The notes beneath the pieces are model-generated. The model ran no database searches and had not been told where the DNA came from. It was given only the letters and a program-made list of their open reading frames with translations. A stretch of DNA of 64,000 nucleotides from Synechococcus sp. BL107 (GTDB lineage Bacteria > Cyanobacteriota > Cyanobacteriia > PCC-6307 > Cyanobiaceae): the NCBI RefSeq assembly GCF_000153805.1, contig NZ_DS022298.1:900609-964608 (forward strand). The letters run 5' to 3'. Below, piece by piece: positions 24,325 to 33,910 of this stretch; position 1 is the first letter of the stretch; each line of letters starts with the position of its first letter. Position numbers and translations under genes: made by a program.

Positions 24325-26136
24325 ATGCATGGAAGGCCCTTGCCGGTGACTGTGTCCTGCCGACAGCGACGACAGGTCCTTGCGTTGGTGCTTGCTCTTG
24401 GGGTGTTGATCACCCTGTGGCGCCTTGGTGCGACTGGGCTAATGGACGAGACGCCGCCTTTGTTTGCCGCGGCTGGACGTGCCATGGCTGAAACGGGTGA
24501 TTGGCTGACCCCACGGGTGAATGGTTTGCCGCGATACGACAAGCCGCCTCTTGTGTATTGGCTGATGGGGCTTGGCTATTCCTTGCCAGTGCGTGATCTC
24601 TGGGATCCGCTTGGGAGTTGGGCAGCGCGGTTGCCATCGGCCCTGGCTGCGATTGCGCTGATGGTCACCCTTGCGGACACCCTGCTGCGTTGGCCTCAGC
24701 CAGACGATGAGCAGCCAAGGGCAACAGCTGTGATCTCAGCTCTTGCGTTCGGCTTGTCTCCCCTTGTCTTGGTGTGGAGTCGGACGGCCGTCAGTGATTC
24801 GTTGTTATGTGGATTGCTGGGGATCAGCTTGCTCTTGCAGTGGCGACGATTTGCCGATCCAAGCTATGTGTCCTGGTGGCCTGCATGGATTGTTCTTGGG
24901 TTCGCCGTTTTGGTGAAAGGTCCAGTGGCCGTGGTGCTGTCTGGTTTGGCGTTGCTTTTGTTCAGTGCCTTACGACGCGATCTGCAAACCCCTTGGAGGC
25001 GCTTGCGCCCGCTGCCCGGCTTACTGATCACCGCCCTGATCAGTTTGCCTTGGTATGCCCTTGAACTTTGTGTGGAGGGCCAAGCCTTCTGGGACAGCTT
25101 TTTTGGCTATCACAACCTCCAGCGTTTTACGTCGGTCGTGAATGACCATCTCCAGCCGTGGTGGTTTTTCGGGCCGGTGATGGTGGTGGCGGCGTTGCCC
25201 TTCACTCCCTTGCTGTTGCTTGGGTTGGCTCGGGTGCCGCGATGGCGAGTGCCCCCTGAGCACTCGCTTCAGCAATTTGCATCCTGTTGGTTGGTGGCCG
25301 TGTTGCTGTTTTTCACTGCAGCAGCCACCAAACTTCCGAGTTACTGGCTCCCTGCAACTCCAGCAGCGGCACTTCTGATTGCACTGGCGACGACCAGTCG
25401 GGACCGTCTGCAACGTTGGGCTTGGACCGCTTCGATTGGATTGGTGGCTTGCTTAGCCATCATCTTTTGGTTGTCGCCGGTGTGGGTTGTCTGGATTCGT
25501 GATCCCGAGATGCCCAGCCTCGCTTCCGACCTCTTGGGCAGCGGTTTGGTGTGGCGAGCAGCGCTTTGGTTCAGTCTCGCGGCGGTATTGAGTTCTGTGG
25601 TTTTGGTCCAGCGCAAATCGGCGGCGATTGGCTTGCTGAGTATGCAAATTCCATTGCTGTTGTTTCACGTCAGCGCCTTAATTCCGATCGCGGAACTGGC
25701 GGATCAACTCCGTCAGGTTCCTGTGAGGCAAGTAGCCGACCAGATGAAGAAGCAACACCGTCCAGGCGAACCCCTGGCCATGGTTGGTGCCATGAAGCCA
25801 TCACTGCATTTTCATACTGGCCAGGTGATTGTTTTTGAGGGGCGTTCCAACGGAGCCTTGGTGAACTTGGCGGATCGATTGGCTAACGAACAACGCCGAG
25901 GCTGGGTTGGGCATCCCTTGGGAACCAAGGATGCTTCCGACACCGTGTTGATTGCTATTGATCAAGGGACGTCTTCTCAAGACCATTGGCGCGGTCTCCA
26001 TCCCATTGATCTTGGACGTTTTGGGATCTACAACCTCTGGCGGCTTGATCGGGAGCGATTGGAACAGCGTGCTGACGTATTGAAAGCCAATGGAGTTGAT
26101 GCGGATTGGCGTCAACCGAGGCCCGAGCGATTTTGA
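24325..26136 (+). CDS. ArnT/PMT-like membrane glycosyltransferase (GT83 type)
   Basis: 603 residues. A first transmembrane helix is followed by the family's DETPPLFAAAGRAMAETGDWLTPRVNGLPRYDKPPLVYWLMGLGY, where D-E and Y-x-K-P-P are the typical catalytic and substrate-binding positions. About ten more hydrophobic helices follow and a soluble periplasmic domain lies near the C-terminus. Family members use lipid-linked sugars (such as undecaprenyl-phosphate-aminoarabinose) to modify lipid A or proteins. It starts right at the stop of the GT4 gene and overlaps the opposing DciA-like gene by 25 nt. Confidence 0.88.
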   Translation: MHGRPLPVTVSCRQRRQVLALVLALGVLITLWRLGATGLMDETPPLFAAAGRAMAETGDWLTPRVNGLPRYDKPPLVYWLMGLGYSLPVRDLWDPLGSWAARLPSALAAIALMVTLADTLLRWPQPDDEQPRATAVISALAFGLSPLVLVWSRTAVSDSLLCGLLGISLLLQWRRFADPSYVSWWPAWIVLGFAVLVKGPVAVVLSGLALLLFSALRRDLQTPWRRLRPLPGLLITALISLPWYALELCVEGQAFWDSFFGYHNLQRFTSVVNDHLQPWWFFGPVMVVAALPFTPLLLLGLARVPRWRVPPEHSLQQFASCWLVAVLLFFTAAATKLPSYWLPATPAAALLIALATTSRDRLQRWAWTASIGLVACLAIIFWLSPVWVVWIRDPEMPSLASDLLGSGLVWRAALWFSLAAVLSSVVLVQRKSAAIGLLSMQIPLLLFHVSALIPIAELADQLRQVPVRQVADQMKKQHRPGEPLAMVGAMKPSLHFHTGQVIVFEGRSNGALVNLADRLANEQRRGWVGHPLGTKDASDTVLIAIDQGTSSQDHWRGLHPIDLGRFGIYNLWRLDRERLEQRADVLKANGVDADWRQPRPERF

Positions 26137-26678
26137 TCGGGATCGAGGGGCTCGGGGGATTGCTGAGCAAGCTTCTGACGGTGGCAAAACCCGCAGTGGT
26201 CCCACAACTTGATTTCTCCATTCGGAGCCGGTCTCTGGCAACTGGGGCACGTCCCCATGCCGTGGACATCAATTCGGCTTGGGTGTCGAGCCCAAATGGT
26301 GGCTTCGTCCTCAAGTTTTTGCGAAGCAATGGCGTGGTGTTGTTGGATGCGCAAATCCCGAACGGCATGGCCCGCTCTGGTGAGTGCGCTCAGTAGCTGG
26401 GGACGGTTGTACTGGAGAGCCTGTCGCCATTGGGGATGACTGGCACCGACGGTGAGAATGCCGCGCTGGAGTGCCAGGGGTCGGCAGTGAGGTGAGAGGT
26501 GCGCTCCAGCAATTGATGGCCAGTCTTGCCAGAGGGCCGCTAAGTGATCATCACGACGCCAGTCCCGCTGCAGGGAACCAAGGCAGTTTTTAAGTTGCTC
26601 CGGGCTCTTTCTCTGGGGCGCCTGGAGCAATTCCAGGCCAGGGAGACGTCGACGCTGGGAATCGGGAGCCACTGCCAT
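26112..26678 (-). CDS. DUF721/DciA-like protein with C-terminal zinc ribbon
   Basis: 188 residues. The DUF721 core (about 25-115) has LAALWQDWPSIAGAHLSPHCRPLALQRGILTVGASHPQWRQALQYNRPQLL, matching the KH-like domain of DciA, the ancestral helicase loader of many bacteria. An added C-terminal segment carries C-x-x-C (CPSC, about 141-144) and C-x-x-C (CGFC), a zinc ribbon seen in cyanobacterial members. A role in loading DnaB at the origin is inferred from the family. The gene converges on the GT83 gene with a 25-nt overlap. Confidence 0.85.
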   Translation of the reverse strand: MAVAPDSQRRRLPGLELLQAPQRKSPEQLKNCLGSLQRDWRRDDHLAALWQDWPSIAGAHLSPHCRPLALQRGILTVGASHPQWRQALQYNRPQLLSALTRAGHAVRDLRIQQHHAIASQKLEDEATIWARHPSRIDVHGMGTCPSCQRPAPNGEIKLWDHCGFCHRQKLAQQSPEPLDPDQNRSGLG

Positions 26679-26744
26679 ACCAAGACCATAGGCAGAGAAA
26701 TGCGTCAGATCTCGCTAACCTTCAGCTGGATCCTTCTCAGTGCA

Positions 26745-27518
26745 ATGGGTTTCTTCAATCGGCTGGGCCGACTGGTTCGTGCCAATGCCAACGCCGCTGT
26801 CAGTGGCATGGAGGATCCAGTCAAGATCCTGGATCAGTCGGTTGCGGATATGCAGTCCGATTTGGTCAAATTGCGCCAAGCGGTTGCTTTAGCGATCGCG
26901 AGTCAGAAGCGTCTTAGTAACCAATCGGAACAGGCTGAAGCCCAAGCAAAAACTTGGTACGAGCGGGCCGAGCTTGCACTGAAAAAAGGTGAGGAAGATC
27001 TGGCGCGTGAGGCGTTAACCCGACGCAAGACGTTCCAAGAAACGGCCACGTCCCTGGGAGCCCAAGTCCAGTCCCAAGTGGGTCAAGTGGACACGCTCAA
27101 AAAAAGCCTTGTGGCTTTGGAGGGAAAAATTGCCGAAGCCAAGACCAAAAAAGACATGCTCAAGGCCCGCGCTCAAGCGGCTCAGGCCCAACAGCAACTT
27201 CAAAGTGCAGTGGGAAGCATCGGCACCAATTCAGCCATGGCTGCCTTTGAGCGGATGGAGGAGAAAGTCGAGGCAATGGAGGCCACAGGGCAAGCTGCCG
27301 CGGAGTTGGCCGGAACGGATCTAGAGAGTCAATTCGCAGCTTTAGAGGGTGGCAATGATGTGGATGACGATTTGGAAGCCCTCCGAACCCAGTTGAAAGG
27401 TGGTCCGGAGGCAGTAGCGCTCCCAGCGGCGGAAGTTTCAGAGCAGGTCAAGCCGGTGCAAGTCGAAGAAGTCGACGCTGATCTCGAGGATCTGAAGCGT
27501 TCCATTGACAAGCTTTGA
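26745..27518 (+). CDS. vipp1: PspA/IM30 (Vipp1) family membrane-stress protein
   Basis: 257 residues from the ATG beginning MGFFNRLGRLVRANANAAVSGMEDPVKILDQ, the classic PspA/Vipp1 start with its amphipathic helix. The rest is helical coiled coil rich in Q, A, E and K to about 200, followed by an acidic C-terminal tail (ESQFAALEGGNDVDDDLEALRTQLKG and a terminal helix DADLEDLKRSIDKL). Such proteins form ESCRT-III-like rings and support thylakoid or plasma membrane integrity. Cyanobacteria often have one pspA and one vipp1; which this is cannot be decided here. A small hairpin (CACGG-T6-CCGTG) follows the stop. Confidence 0.9.
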   Translation: MGFFNRLGRLVRANANAAVSGMEDPVKILDQSVADMQSDLVKLRQAVALAIASQKRLSNQSEQAEAQAKTWYERAELALKKGEEDLAREALTRRKTFQETATSLGAQVQSQVGQVDTLKKSLVALEGKIAEAKTKKDMLKARAQAAQAQQQLQSAVGSIGTNSAMAAFERMEEKVEAMEATGQAAAELAGTDLESQFAALEGGNDVDDDLEALRTQLKGGPEAVALPAAEVSEQVKPVQVEEVDADLEDLKRSIDKL

Positions 27519-27573
27519 TTCGCACGGTTTTTTCCGTGGAGCTCCATAGCATTGGTTGAGTCACTGATTTGTC

Positions 27574-27900
27574 TTGGCGCCCTCAGTTGTTGATTTCACG
27601 GATGCCGGTTTTGAAACGGAGGTGTTGAAAGCTTCCGGCTCGGTGTTGGTGGATTTTTGGGCCCCCTGGTGTGGTCCTTGTCGTCTCATCGCTCCCCTGA
27701 TGACTTGGGCGGCGGAAACCTATGGCGACCAGCTGAGGGTGGGAAAGATTGAAGTTGATGGAAATCCCTCAACGCGAGATGCATATCAGGTTCAAGGGAT
27801 TCCCACCTTGATCCTGTTCCGTGATGGGGAGCTTGTGGCTCGGCATGAAGGGGCGATCGCTAAGCCCCAACTTCAAGCCTTCCTGGATGCCAACCTCTAA
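27574..27900 (+). CDS. trxA: Thioredoxin
   Basis: 108 residues from a TTG start. The active site WCGPC stands in VDFWAPWCGPCRLIAPLM (about 30-40), the cis-proline motif in VQGIPTLILFRDG, and the usual end GAIAKPQLQAFLDANL follows. It reduces disulfides of target enzymes with electrons from thioredoxin reductase. The next gene starts 14 nt before its stop in another frame, so the two are coupled. Marine cyanobacteria have several thioredoxins; this is an m-like form. Confidence 0.95.
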   Translation: MAPSVVDFTDAGFETEVLKASGSVLVDFWAPWCGPCRLIAPLMTWAAETYGDQLRVGKIEVDGNPSTRDAYQVQGIPTLILFRDGELVARHEGAIAKPQLQAFLDANL

Positions 27901-29077
27901 ACGGTTAAGTGCGCTTGGCAGTGGTGTCTTCGCTCGAAGCGATGCTGCCAAGCAGACTTATAGAGAGAGAACAGCACAGCGGGGCGGGCCAGCTCTTGTT
28001 GATCTTTCCATCGGGTCTTCCGATTTAGCTCCGCCACAGGAGGTGCTGCAGTCGATCGCCACAGCTGTTCTCCAGCCATCCAGTACGAGCTACTGCCTCC
28101 AGGCAGGGGTCAAGCCCTTTCATCGAGCTGTCGCTGATTGGTGCCGGCAGCGTTTTGGTGTTGTCGTCGACCCCGACCGTGAAGTTCAACTCCTCGTTGG
28201 TTCTCAGGAAGGCACGGCTCACCTTCCCCTTGCCGTTTTGGATGATGGAGATGCGGCTCTGCATCTTGATCCCTGTTACCCATCGCATTCAGGGGGACTG
28301 CACCTGGCAGGTGCGGCGGTTCAAAAGCTTTCTCTGTCTCCGGAACACAACTGGCGGCCGGATCTGCAAAGCATTCGAGCGTCGCAGTGGGATCAGTTGA
28401 AATTGTTTGTGCTTGGTTATCCCCATAATCCAACCGCTCGCGTGGGCGATCAAGAGGATTTGAATCGAATCATGGGGTTCGGAACACGGCATCAGCTCGT
28501 GATTGCCCACGACAATCCCTATGTAGATCTTGCCCTCAACGGCGTTGCTCCGGCCTTGTTGCAGGCTCCCGGATGGAGGGACTGGGGCATTGAATTTTTC
28601 TCCTTGTCGAAGGGTTGGTGCTTGGGCGGTTTACGTCTCGGTTTTGCTGTTGGAGCCGCACCGCTTATTGCAGCGTTACGGCAAACGAAGGCCGTCATTG
28701 ATTTCAATCAGTCGCTCGCCTTGCAACAGGGAGGAATCCAGGCTTTGCAAGAGTTTGCGCATTGGCCTATCAAGTTGCATCCAATTTTTCGGGAGCGACG
28801 TGATCGTGTTGTGCGTTTGCTCTCCAATCGGGGTTGGAACATCGCCTGTCCAGATATGGCCATGTATCTCTGGATGCCTCTGCCTGCAGCGGCCCTAGCC
28901 CGCGGTTGGTCTGATGAACAAACCGCATCGGAATTACTGCAGCGCAGTGGCGTTGCTCTAACTCCAGGCTCTGGCTTTGGTGTCGCGGGTCGCGATTGGT
29001 TGCGGATGGCATTGGTGCGACCCGTTGATGAACTTGAACTGGCTGCCCAGCGACTGATGGATGCCTTGGATGAATGA
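27887..29077 (+). CDS. Class I/II PLP-dependent aminotransferase
   Basis: 396 residues from the ATG inside the trxA end; the frame is open upstream. The PLP lysine lies in FFSLSKGWCLGGLRLGFAVG (about 245-260), preceded by HDNPYVDL (PLP-ring Asp region) and VLGYPHNPTAR (N-P-T). The C-terminal arginine is in GVAGRDWLRMALVRP. These features fit the aspartate-aminotransferase fold, subgroup I-beta, close to LL-diaminopimelate or N-succinyl-diaminopimelate aminotransferases. Substrate assignment is uncertain. It ends just inside the birA gene. Confidence 0.88.
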   Translation: MPTSKRLSALGSGVFARSDAAKQTYRERTAQRGGPALVDLSIGSSDLAPPQEVLQSIATAVLQPSSTSYCLQAGVKPFHRAVADWCRQRFGVVVDPDREVQLLVGSQEGTAHLPLAVLDDGDAALHLDPCYPSHSGGLHLAGAAVQKLSLSPEHNWRPDLQSIRASQWDQLKLFVLGYPHNPTARVGDQEDLNRIMGFGTRHQLVIAHDNPYVDLALNGVAPALLQAPGWRDWGIEFFSLSKGWCLGGLRLGFAVGAAPLIAALRQTKAVIDFNQSLALQQGGIQALQEFAHWPIKLHPIFRERRDRVVRLLSNRGWNIACPDMAMYLWMPLPAAALARGWSDEQTASELLQRSGVALTPGSGFGVAGRDWLRMALVRPVDELELAAQRLMDALDE

Positions 29078-29840
29078 GGCCTGTCGTCCAGGCCGCCATG
29101 GTGGTCGAGTGATGTGGAATTACCGCCGGGTGGCGGGTGGTGCTGCTCAGCCCTGGTTGCTGCGTTCAGTTCCGGTGTGCAGCAGCACGGAAGTGCTGCT
29201 GAGTCGTTGGTTGAAAGGGCCGGTTGAGTTCGATCAGGCCTGTGCCGTGGTGGCGGCTCACCAACGTTGGGGCACGGGCCAGTGGGGACGACGCTGGTCA
29301 TCACCGCGGGGTGGTGTTTGGCTCAGTGCGGCTCTTCCTTGGCATGGCGAGGGATCAGGCCGTGCTGGCCTCTTGGGCTTAGCGGTTGCTGTGGCGTTTG
29401 CAGAACGATTGGAGTGCCATGGCCTTCCGGTCCGAATCAAATGGCCCAATGATCTTGTTTTGTACGGAAGAAAGTTGGCGGGGTTTCTGCCCAGCGTCAC
29501 CCAGCGTGGATCGAGCGTGCGCCAGCTCCGCATTGGCTTTGGCCTCAATATTTGCAATCCAGTACCGATCGAGGGTATTGCTCTCGATCAGCTCGATCGA
29601 GTCGGTTCCCATGATCCGGCCCGTTGGACTGCCGAAATCCTTCTAGCTCTCGATCGTTGCCAACAGATCGGAGGTGATGGCAGCTGGTGCCTGCCAGCCT
29701 TAAACAGGCTGCTTTGGGCGAAGCAAATTCAGCATCCCAAAGATGGTCGGACCTGGATGATTTCTGGGGTGGCCTCCGATGGAGCGCTTCAGCTTCACCA
29801 CGGGACGCGCTACGAGGAGTGGCGTCGCTGGTCTTCATGA
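29070..29840 (+). CDS. birA: Biotin--[acetyl-CoA-carboxylase] ligase, group I
   Basis: About 256 residues from an ATG overlapping the aminotransferase end; another ATG lies 9 nt upstream. The enzyme activates biotin with ATP and attaches it to the carboxyl carrier protein of acetyl-CoA carboxylase. The biotinoyl-AMP loop is GTGQWGRRWSSPRGGVWLSAALP, followed by the substrate lysine motif RIKWPNDLVLYGRKLAGFLPS and IGFGLNICNP. No N-terminal DNA-binding domain is present, so it is not a repressor. Confidence 0.93.
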   Translation: MNEACRPGRHGGRVMWNYRRVAGGAAQPWLLRSVPVCSSTEVLLSRWLKGPVEFDQACAVVAAHQRWGTGQWGRRWSSPRGGVWLSAALPWHGEGSGRAGLLGLAVAVAFAERLECHGLPVRIKWPNDLVLYGRKLAGFLPSVTQRGSSVRQLRIGFGLNICNPVPIEGIALDQLDRVGSHDPARWTAEILLALDRCQQIGGDGSWCLPALNRLLWAKQIQHPKDGRTWMISGVASDGALQLHHGTRYEEWRRWSS

Positions 29841-29876
29841 GCGCTTCTGCTTCATACACTTCAGGGGCTGTTGCCC

Positions 29877-30764
29877 ATGCCAGTTCGAGTGCTGCACTGG
29901 TTTTCGTTGATTTGGTTGCTCAATGTCTCTGCCCCGCTTCCGCAGCCACCGTTGGGTTTTGATCAGCCTCTTGAGGACTTGGAACGGCAACGGGTGATCA
30001 CACCGCAGGAACGACTGGGCTTGGAGACAGGTCGAGTGGGTGTTCCGATTCGGTCCAACCATCGATCGGAGGCTTGTCGTGATGGTGCCCTGTCGCGACA
30101 GGAGTGTGCATCGGGCGTGGTCACTCGAACGGCGTCTCCCCGGGTGATGTTCCAGCGCTCCCGCTCTCAGCCTGTTCGGATTCCGGTGTCGGCATTGCTG
30201 GCCGGTGGACGGGGAGGGTTCCGATTGGAGTCTGTTTTTGCAGTGACGCCAAGACCTTTGCCCGTGCGAGGGAATGGGAATCGAGCCTTGTTATTTCCAG
30301 TTGTCGGACAGGCCTTTGCAAGTAGTGGGTTTGGTTGGCGGCTTCATCCCTTGCTGGGGAGCTGGTTAATGCACTCCGGTCGCGATTTTGCTGCTCCAGA
30401 GGGTGCCCCAGTGGTGGCGGCACTCTCCGGCTCCGTCTTAAGCAGTGGCTTGGCCGGTGGCTATGGCCTTGCTATTGAGTTGAATCATCGCGAGCCAAGG
30501 CGCCGAACCTTGTATGGCCATCTCTCTGAGTTGTATGTGAAAGCTGGTCAAAGAGTGCGCCAGGGCGACGTGATTGGACGAGTTGGAAGCACCGGCTTGA
30601 GCACAGGTCCGCATTTGCACTTCGAACTTCGGCTGCCATCAGCAACGTCTTGGTATGCCGTGGATCCCGGAGACTTCGATTTGGCGGGATGGATGCCACC
30701 TGGTGAGGATCCAGTGGCACTTTTAATGTCTCAGCTTCTGGAAAGTCTCAAGCGTGATGATTAG
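29877..30764 (+). CDS. M23 metallopeptidase (LytM-type), exported
   Basis: 295 residues from the ATG, with a TTG 6 nt upstream. A signal peptide (about 1-20, LHWFSLIWLLNVSAPLP) is followed by an unassigned region with two cysteines, then the LytM domain: GFGWRLHPLLGSWLMHSGRDFAAPEGAPVVAALSG (zinc-binding H-x3-D) and GLSTGPHLHFELRLP (H-x-H). All three zinc ligands are present, so it is probably an active peptidoglycan endopeptidase. It stands 36 bases after birA on the same strand. Confidence 0.92.
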   Translation: MPVRVLHWFSLIWLLNVSAPLPQPPLGFDQPLEDLERQRVITPQERLGLETGRVGVPIRSNHRSEACRDGALSRQECASGVVTRTASPRVMFQRSRSQPVRIPVSALLAGGRGGFRLESVFAVTPRPLPVRGNGNRALLFPVVGQAFASSGFGWRLHPLLGSWLMHSGRDFAAPEGAPVVAALSGSVLSSGLAGGYGLAIELNHREPRRRTLYGHLSELYVKAGQRVRQGDVIGRVGSTGLSTGPHLHFELRLPSATSWYAVDPGDFDLAGWMPPGEDPVALLMSQLLESLKRDD

Positions 30765-30811
30765 TGATTAGTTGGCTTCTTGAGCCCGCAAAATAAATCC
30801 AACACCGCAGA

Positions 30812-31126
30812 TTGGACGAACAGAGCTGTGTTCAGATTGCAATCAAAAACCATGGAATCGGTGTTCCCGTCTCGGAATCGATGCTGAAGAGTTGGCTGAA
30901 TCCGTTTATTCGGGGGAGGCTTCGCCGCGACGGTCTTCAGGTAGAGGGAGCCGGTCTTGGCTTGGCACTAGCCCGAGAACTGGTCGTGGGCTGGGAGGGA
31001 ACGTTGATCCTTGAGCAAAGCGCTGTGATGGATGGCTCACTCACAACAGCGTTGCTGACGTTGCCCATTCGCCCAGTTATGAGGGACGGAGAAGTTCCGG
31101 AAGACGCTCAAAAAGATCAGGTTTGA
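30812..31126 (+). pseudogene. Histidine kinase remnant (C-terminal ATPase part only)
   Basis: 104 residues from a TTG, with stops in frame just upstream. It contains the end of a histidine-kinase ATPase domain: VQIAIKNHGIGVPVSESML (G1 box, D-x-G-x-G reading N-H-G-I-G), NPFIRGRL (F box), and GAGLGLALARELVVGWEGTL (G2 box). The sensor, dimerisation region with the phospho-histidine and the N box are missing. The 3' end overlaps an opposing receiver-domain remnant. It is almost certainly a decayed gene. Confidence 0.65.
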
Positions 31127-31465
31127 GCACGTAATCTTCGGCGCCGTTGCTCAGGGCTTCCGCTCGTTTTCCCGCGTCATTGAGAGCTGTCACGATTACC
31201 ACCCGAGGGGGTGCTGCAAGAACGGCTTTGTCTTGAATTCGTTGTAAGCAAGCCAGTCCATCGATGCCAGGGAGCATCAAATCAAGCAAAACAAGGTCAA
31301 ACGGTTGCACGCTGGAATTCTCTAAAAATCTTCGGCTGAATGGAAGATCACCCCGTTGTGGCCTTCGTCTTGGATCTCTGCAAGCAACAGCTGTTGGATC
31401 CTGGGATCGTCCTCAACGATCGCTACAACGAGTGCACCAGTTGATTCCTGCATGGCTTCATCCAT
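31077..31465 (-). pseudogene. Response-regulator receiver domain with a frameshift
   Basis: An ATG starts MDEAMQESTGALVVAIVEDDPRIQQLLLAEIQDEGHNGVIFHSAEDF and meets a stop at 31322. The frame one base away continues ENSSVQPFDLVLLDLMLPGIDG, then VVIVTALND and GAEDYVLKPDLFERL. Together these give a complete receiver: acidic pair E-D-D, phospho-acceptor D in LLDLMLPG, T in VTA, and K in LKP. One base seems lost in a T run (A run at 31324-31328 on the plus strand): six would restore the frame. No output domain follows. Confidence 0.75.
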
Positions 31466-31485
31466 CTGCTGGCATGGCGGGCTGT

Positions 31486-32247
31486 TCAGATTGCCCCTAC
31501 GGAATGATCGACATCGGAGTGATCTAACCCCCCGTTTGGTTTGTTGATTTCAAGGATGTGACCATCCTGAAAGCGAGCAATTTGTCGTGCTCGGGCCGCT
31601 ACGTCGTCTTCATGGGTGACGAGCACAAGGGTGATTCCCTGTTGATGCAGCTCATCGAATAATTCCAGAACTTCCCTGGTGGTTTGTGAATCAAGGGCGC
31701 CCGTTGGTTCATCGGCCAAGAGCAGGCTGGGCTGATTGATGATGGCCCGTGCAATGGCCACCCGTTGCTGCTGCCCCCCCGAGAGTTGGTTTGGACGGTT
31801 GTCTAAGCGTTGACCAAGCCCAACTCTCTCAAGGGCTGACCGTGCCCTTGCCCGTCGTTCCTCTGGCTCGATGCCGGCGTAGATCATTGGCAACATCACG
31901 TTGTCCATTGCCGTTGCATTGGGGAGGAGGTGGAATTGCTGAAAAACAAAACCCAACGAGCGGTTTCGAACTTCAGCTAACGCATCGTCATCCAACTGAT
32001 CAATCGCCATGTCATTGAGGCGATAACTCCCTTGAGTAGGGCGGTCGAGGCAGCCAAGAATATTCATCGCCGTACTCTTTCCAGATCCACTGGCACCCAT
32101 CACGGCCAGGTAGTCCCCTTCTCGAATGACCAGGTCGAGCTGATCAAGCGCTTTAACGGCTAAGTCGCCAGAACCATAAATTTTGCTGACACCGCGAAGT
32201 TCAGCAATCGGTTTGGGATCTGCCTCAACCAAGACCCCTCTCTCCAA
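31486..32247 (-). CDS. MacB/LolD-type ABC transporter ATPase (orphan)
   Basis: 253 residues from a TTG that overlaps ndhB by 23 nt; a later start is possible. All ATPase motifs are present: Walker [11 protein letters not shown]-loop [17 protein letters not shown], signature [14 protein letters not shown], Walker [13 protein letters not shown] and switch VTHEDDVAA. The N-terminal [23 protein letters not shown] and the sequence around the D-loop fit the MacB/DevA/LolD group, which powers lipoprotein release or exporters. No permease is beside it, so the partner must be elsewhere. Confidence 0.9.
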   Translation of the reverse strand: MERGVLVEADPKPIAELRGVSKIYGSGDLAVKALDQLDLVIREGDYLAVMGASGSGKSTAMNILGCLDRPTQGSYRLNDMAIDQLDDDALAEVRNRSLGFVFQQFHLLPNATAMDNVMLPMIYAGIEPEERRARARSALERVGLGQRLDNRPNQLSGGQQQRVAIARAIINQPSLLLADEPTGALDSQTTREVLELFDELHQQGITLVLVTHEDDVAARARQIARFQDGHILEINKPNGGLDHSDVDHSVGAI

Positions 32248-33796
32248 CTAGAGCGATCGCCTGTTGGAGCAGAGGTGTTTCAGAGACAGCTTCGTTCGCC
32301 CATTGAAAGAGTGGGTTGGAGAGAATTCCACCGATGGCTGTCACGCCAACACAACCAATCAGGGCAACCCGCAGAGGCTGCATTCCCATCAGGGACCAAT
32401 CGACATCTGGATAGTTTTTAACAACATCAGATGCCTCGTGGGGCTCTTTTACAACCATCATCTTGATGACGGAGATGTAGTAGTAAATAGAGATGACTGA
32501 TGTAATCAGTCCAACAACAACAAGTAAGTATTCGTGGTTGGCCCAGCCGGCAAAGAAAAGATAGATTTTTCCAAAGAATCCAAGCATGGGAGGGATTCCT
32601 CCCAGGGATAACAGGCAAAGACTTAGGCCAAGCGTAATTAAAGGATCTTTTTGATACAGGCCCGCATAATCGGAAATTCGATCGCTACCAGTACGAATCG
32701 AGAACAGGATGATGCAAGCAAATGCACCAAGGTTCATAAACAAATAAGCGGCCATATACAAAACCATGGCAGCGAAACCGTCTTCGGTTCCACACACCAT
32801 GCCGATCATCACGAACCCGGCTTGGCCAATCGAGCTGTAAGCCAGCATTCGTTTCATCGATGTCTGTGCCAAGGCGACGACGTTGCCCAACGTCATGCTC
32901 AGCACGGCAAGGACCGTGAATAGCAGCTTCCACTGATCGTCGAAGGCTCCAAAACAGCCCACCAAAATGCGTAGGGCCAGTGCAAATCCTGCAGCTTTGG
33001 AGCCCACAGACAGAAAGGCAACGACTGGAGTGGGTGAGCCTTCGTAAACGTCCGGAGTCCACTGGTGAAAAGGAACAGCCGCGATTTTGAAGGCCACAGT
33101 CGCCAGCACAAACACCAAAGACAAGGCCGCTAGGGGCGTGGTGCTGGTCTGTAAGGCAAGACCAATGATTTCGAGGCTGGTACTGCCGCTAAGGCCGTAC
33201 AGCAGTGAAGCTCCGTAAAGAAATACTGCTGCAGCGGCTGAGCCAACGAGCAGATATTTGAGCGCTGCTTCCGAGCTGCGGGCATCGCGTTTCATGTACC
33301 CCGACAGCAAGTAGCTCGCCACAGAAAGGGTTTCGAGCGAGATGAAGATGCTGACCAGATCCGTTGCCCCACAGAGGAGCATCGCCCCAAGGGTCGCCGC
33401 TAAAAGGATTGCGGCGTATTCGCCAACAGGCGTTCCGCTTTTTTCGGCATATCGCCAGCTAATCAGTAGTGACAGCAGCGTTGATGTGGCAATGACGGCC
33501 CGGAAAGCAACGGCGAGATTGTCCGCCAAAAACGCCCCAAGGAATGAGGGTTCCAGGGGTGCATTCCATTGGAGTGCCAGTAGGACCAGGGCGCTGCCTA
33601 GCCCGAGGTAACAAATCGGTGGAACCCAGCGTGCAGCTACCTTTTCGCCGGCAAGATCCACCAACAGCGTGGCGATCATCGCCAGAAGAACGGCCCCTTC
33701 CGGCAGGACTGCCGAGGCGTTCAGGGAAAGGTTCAGCAACTCACCAGGGGCGGCCATGGCCTGGGTGGCGAGGAGAAGAGCACCCATCTCGGGCAT
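32225..33796 (-). CDS. ndhB: NAD(P)H-quinone oxidoreductase subunit 2 (NDH-1 NdhB)
   Basis: 523 residues with about 14 hydrophobic helices, typical of the proton-pumping antiporter-like subunit. Landmarks include [90 protein letters not shown] (lysines for proton transfer), [19 protein letters not shown] and [18 protein letters not shown]. It is part of the thylakoid NDH-1 complex for respiration and cyclic electron flow. It overlaps the downstream ABC ATPase gene and is divergent from topA. Confidence 0.97.
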   Translation of the reverse strand: MPEMGALLLATQAMAAPGELLNLSLNASAVLPEGAVLLAMIATLLVDLAGEKVAARWVPPICYLGLGSALVLLALQWNAPLEPSFLGAFLADNLAVAFRAVIATSTLLSLLISWRYAEKSGTPVGEYAAILLAATLGAMLLCGATDLVSIFISLETLSVASYLLSGYMKRDARSSEAALKYLLVGSAAAAVFLYGASLLYGLSGSTSLEIIGLALQTSTTPLAALSLVFVLATVAFKIAAVPFHQWTPDVYEGSPTPVVAFLSVGSKAAGFALALRILVGCFGAFDDQWKLLFTVLAVLSMTLGNVVALAQTSMKRMLAYSSIGQAGFVMIGMVCGTEDGFAAMVLYMAAYLFMNLGAFACIILFSIRTGSDRISDYAGLYQKDPLITLGLSLCLLSLGGIPPMLGFFGKIYLFFAGWANHEYLLVVVGLITSVISIYYYISVIKMMVVKEPHEASDVVKNYPDVDWSLMGMQPLRVALIGCVGVTAIGGILSNPLFQWANEAVSETPLLQQAIALVGERGLG

Positions 33797-33910
33797 GACG
33801 GCCTGAATTTCGTTGTGCTGGGTTGACTGTAGCGGCGCCTATACGGACCGATTGGATGCGCATCGCGTTCCGCGGTGCGATAAAGAAGGAGATCGGTTCA
33901 TTGGCCGCCT

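Noticed and set aside
27519..27573. Yfr1 small RNA upstream of trxA
   Set aside because: The usual guaB neighbour and the conserved ACUCCUCACAC core of Yfr1 are missing; only a small hairpin is present.
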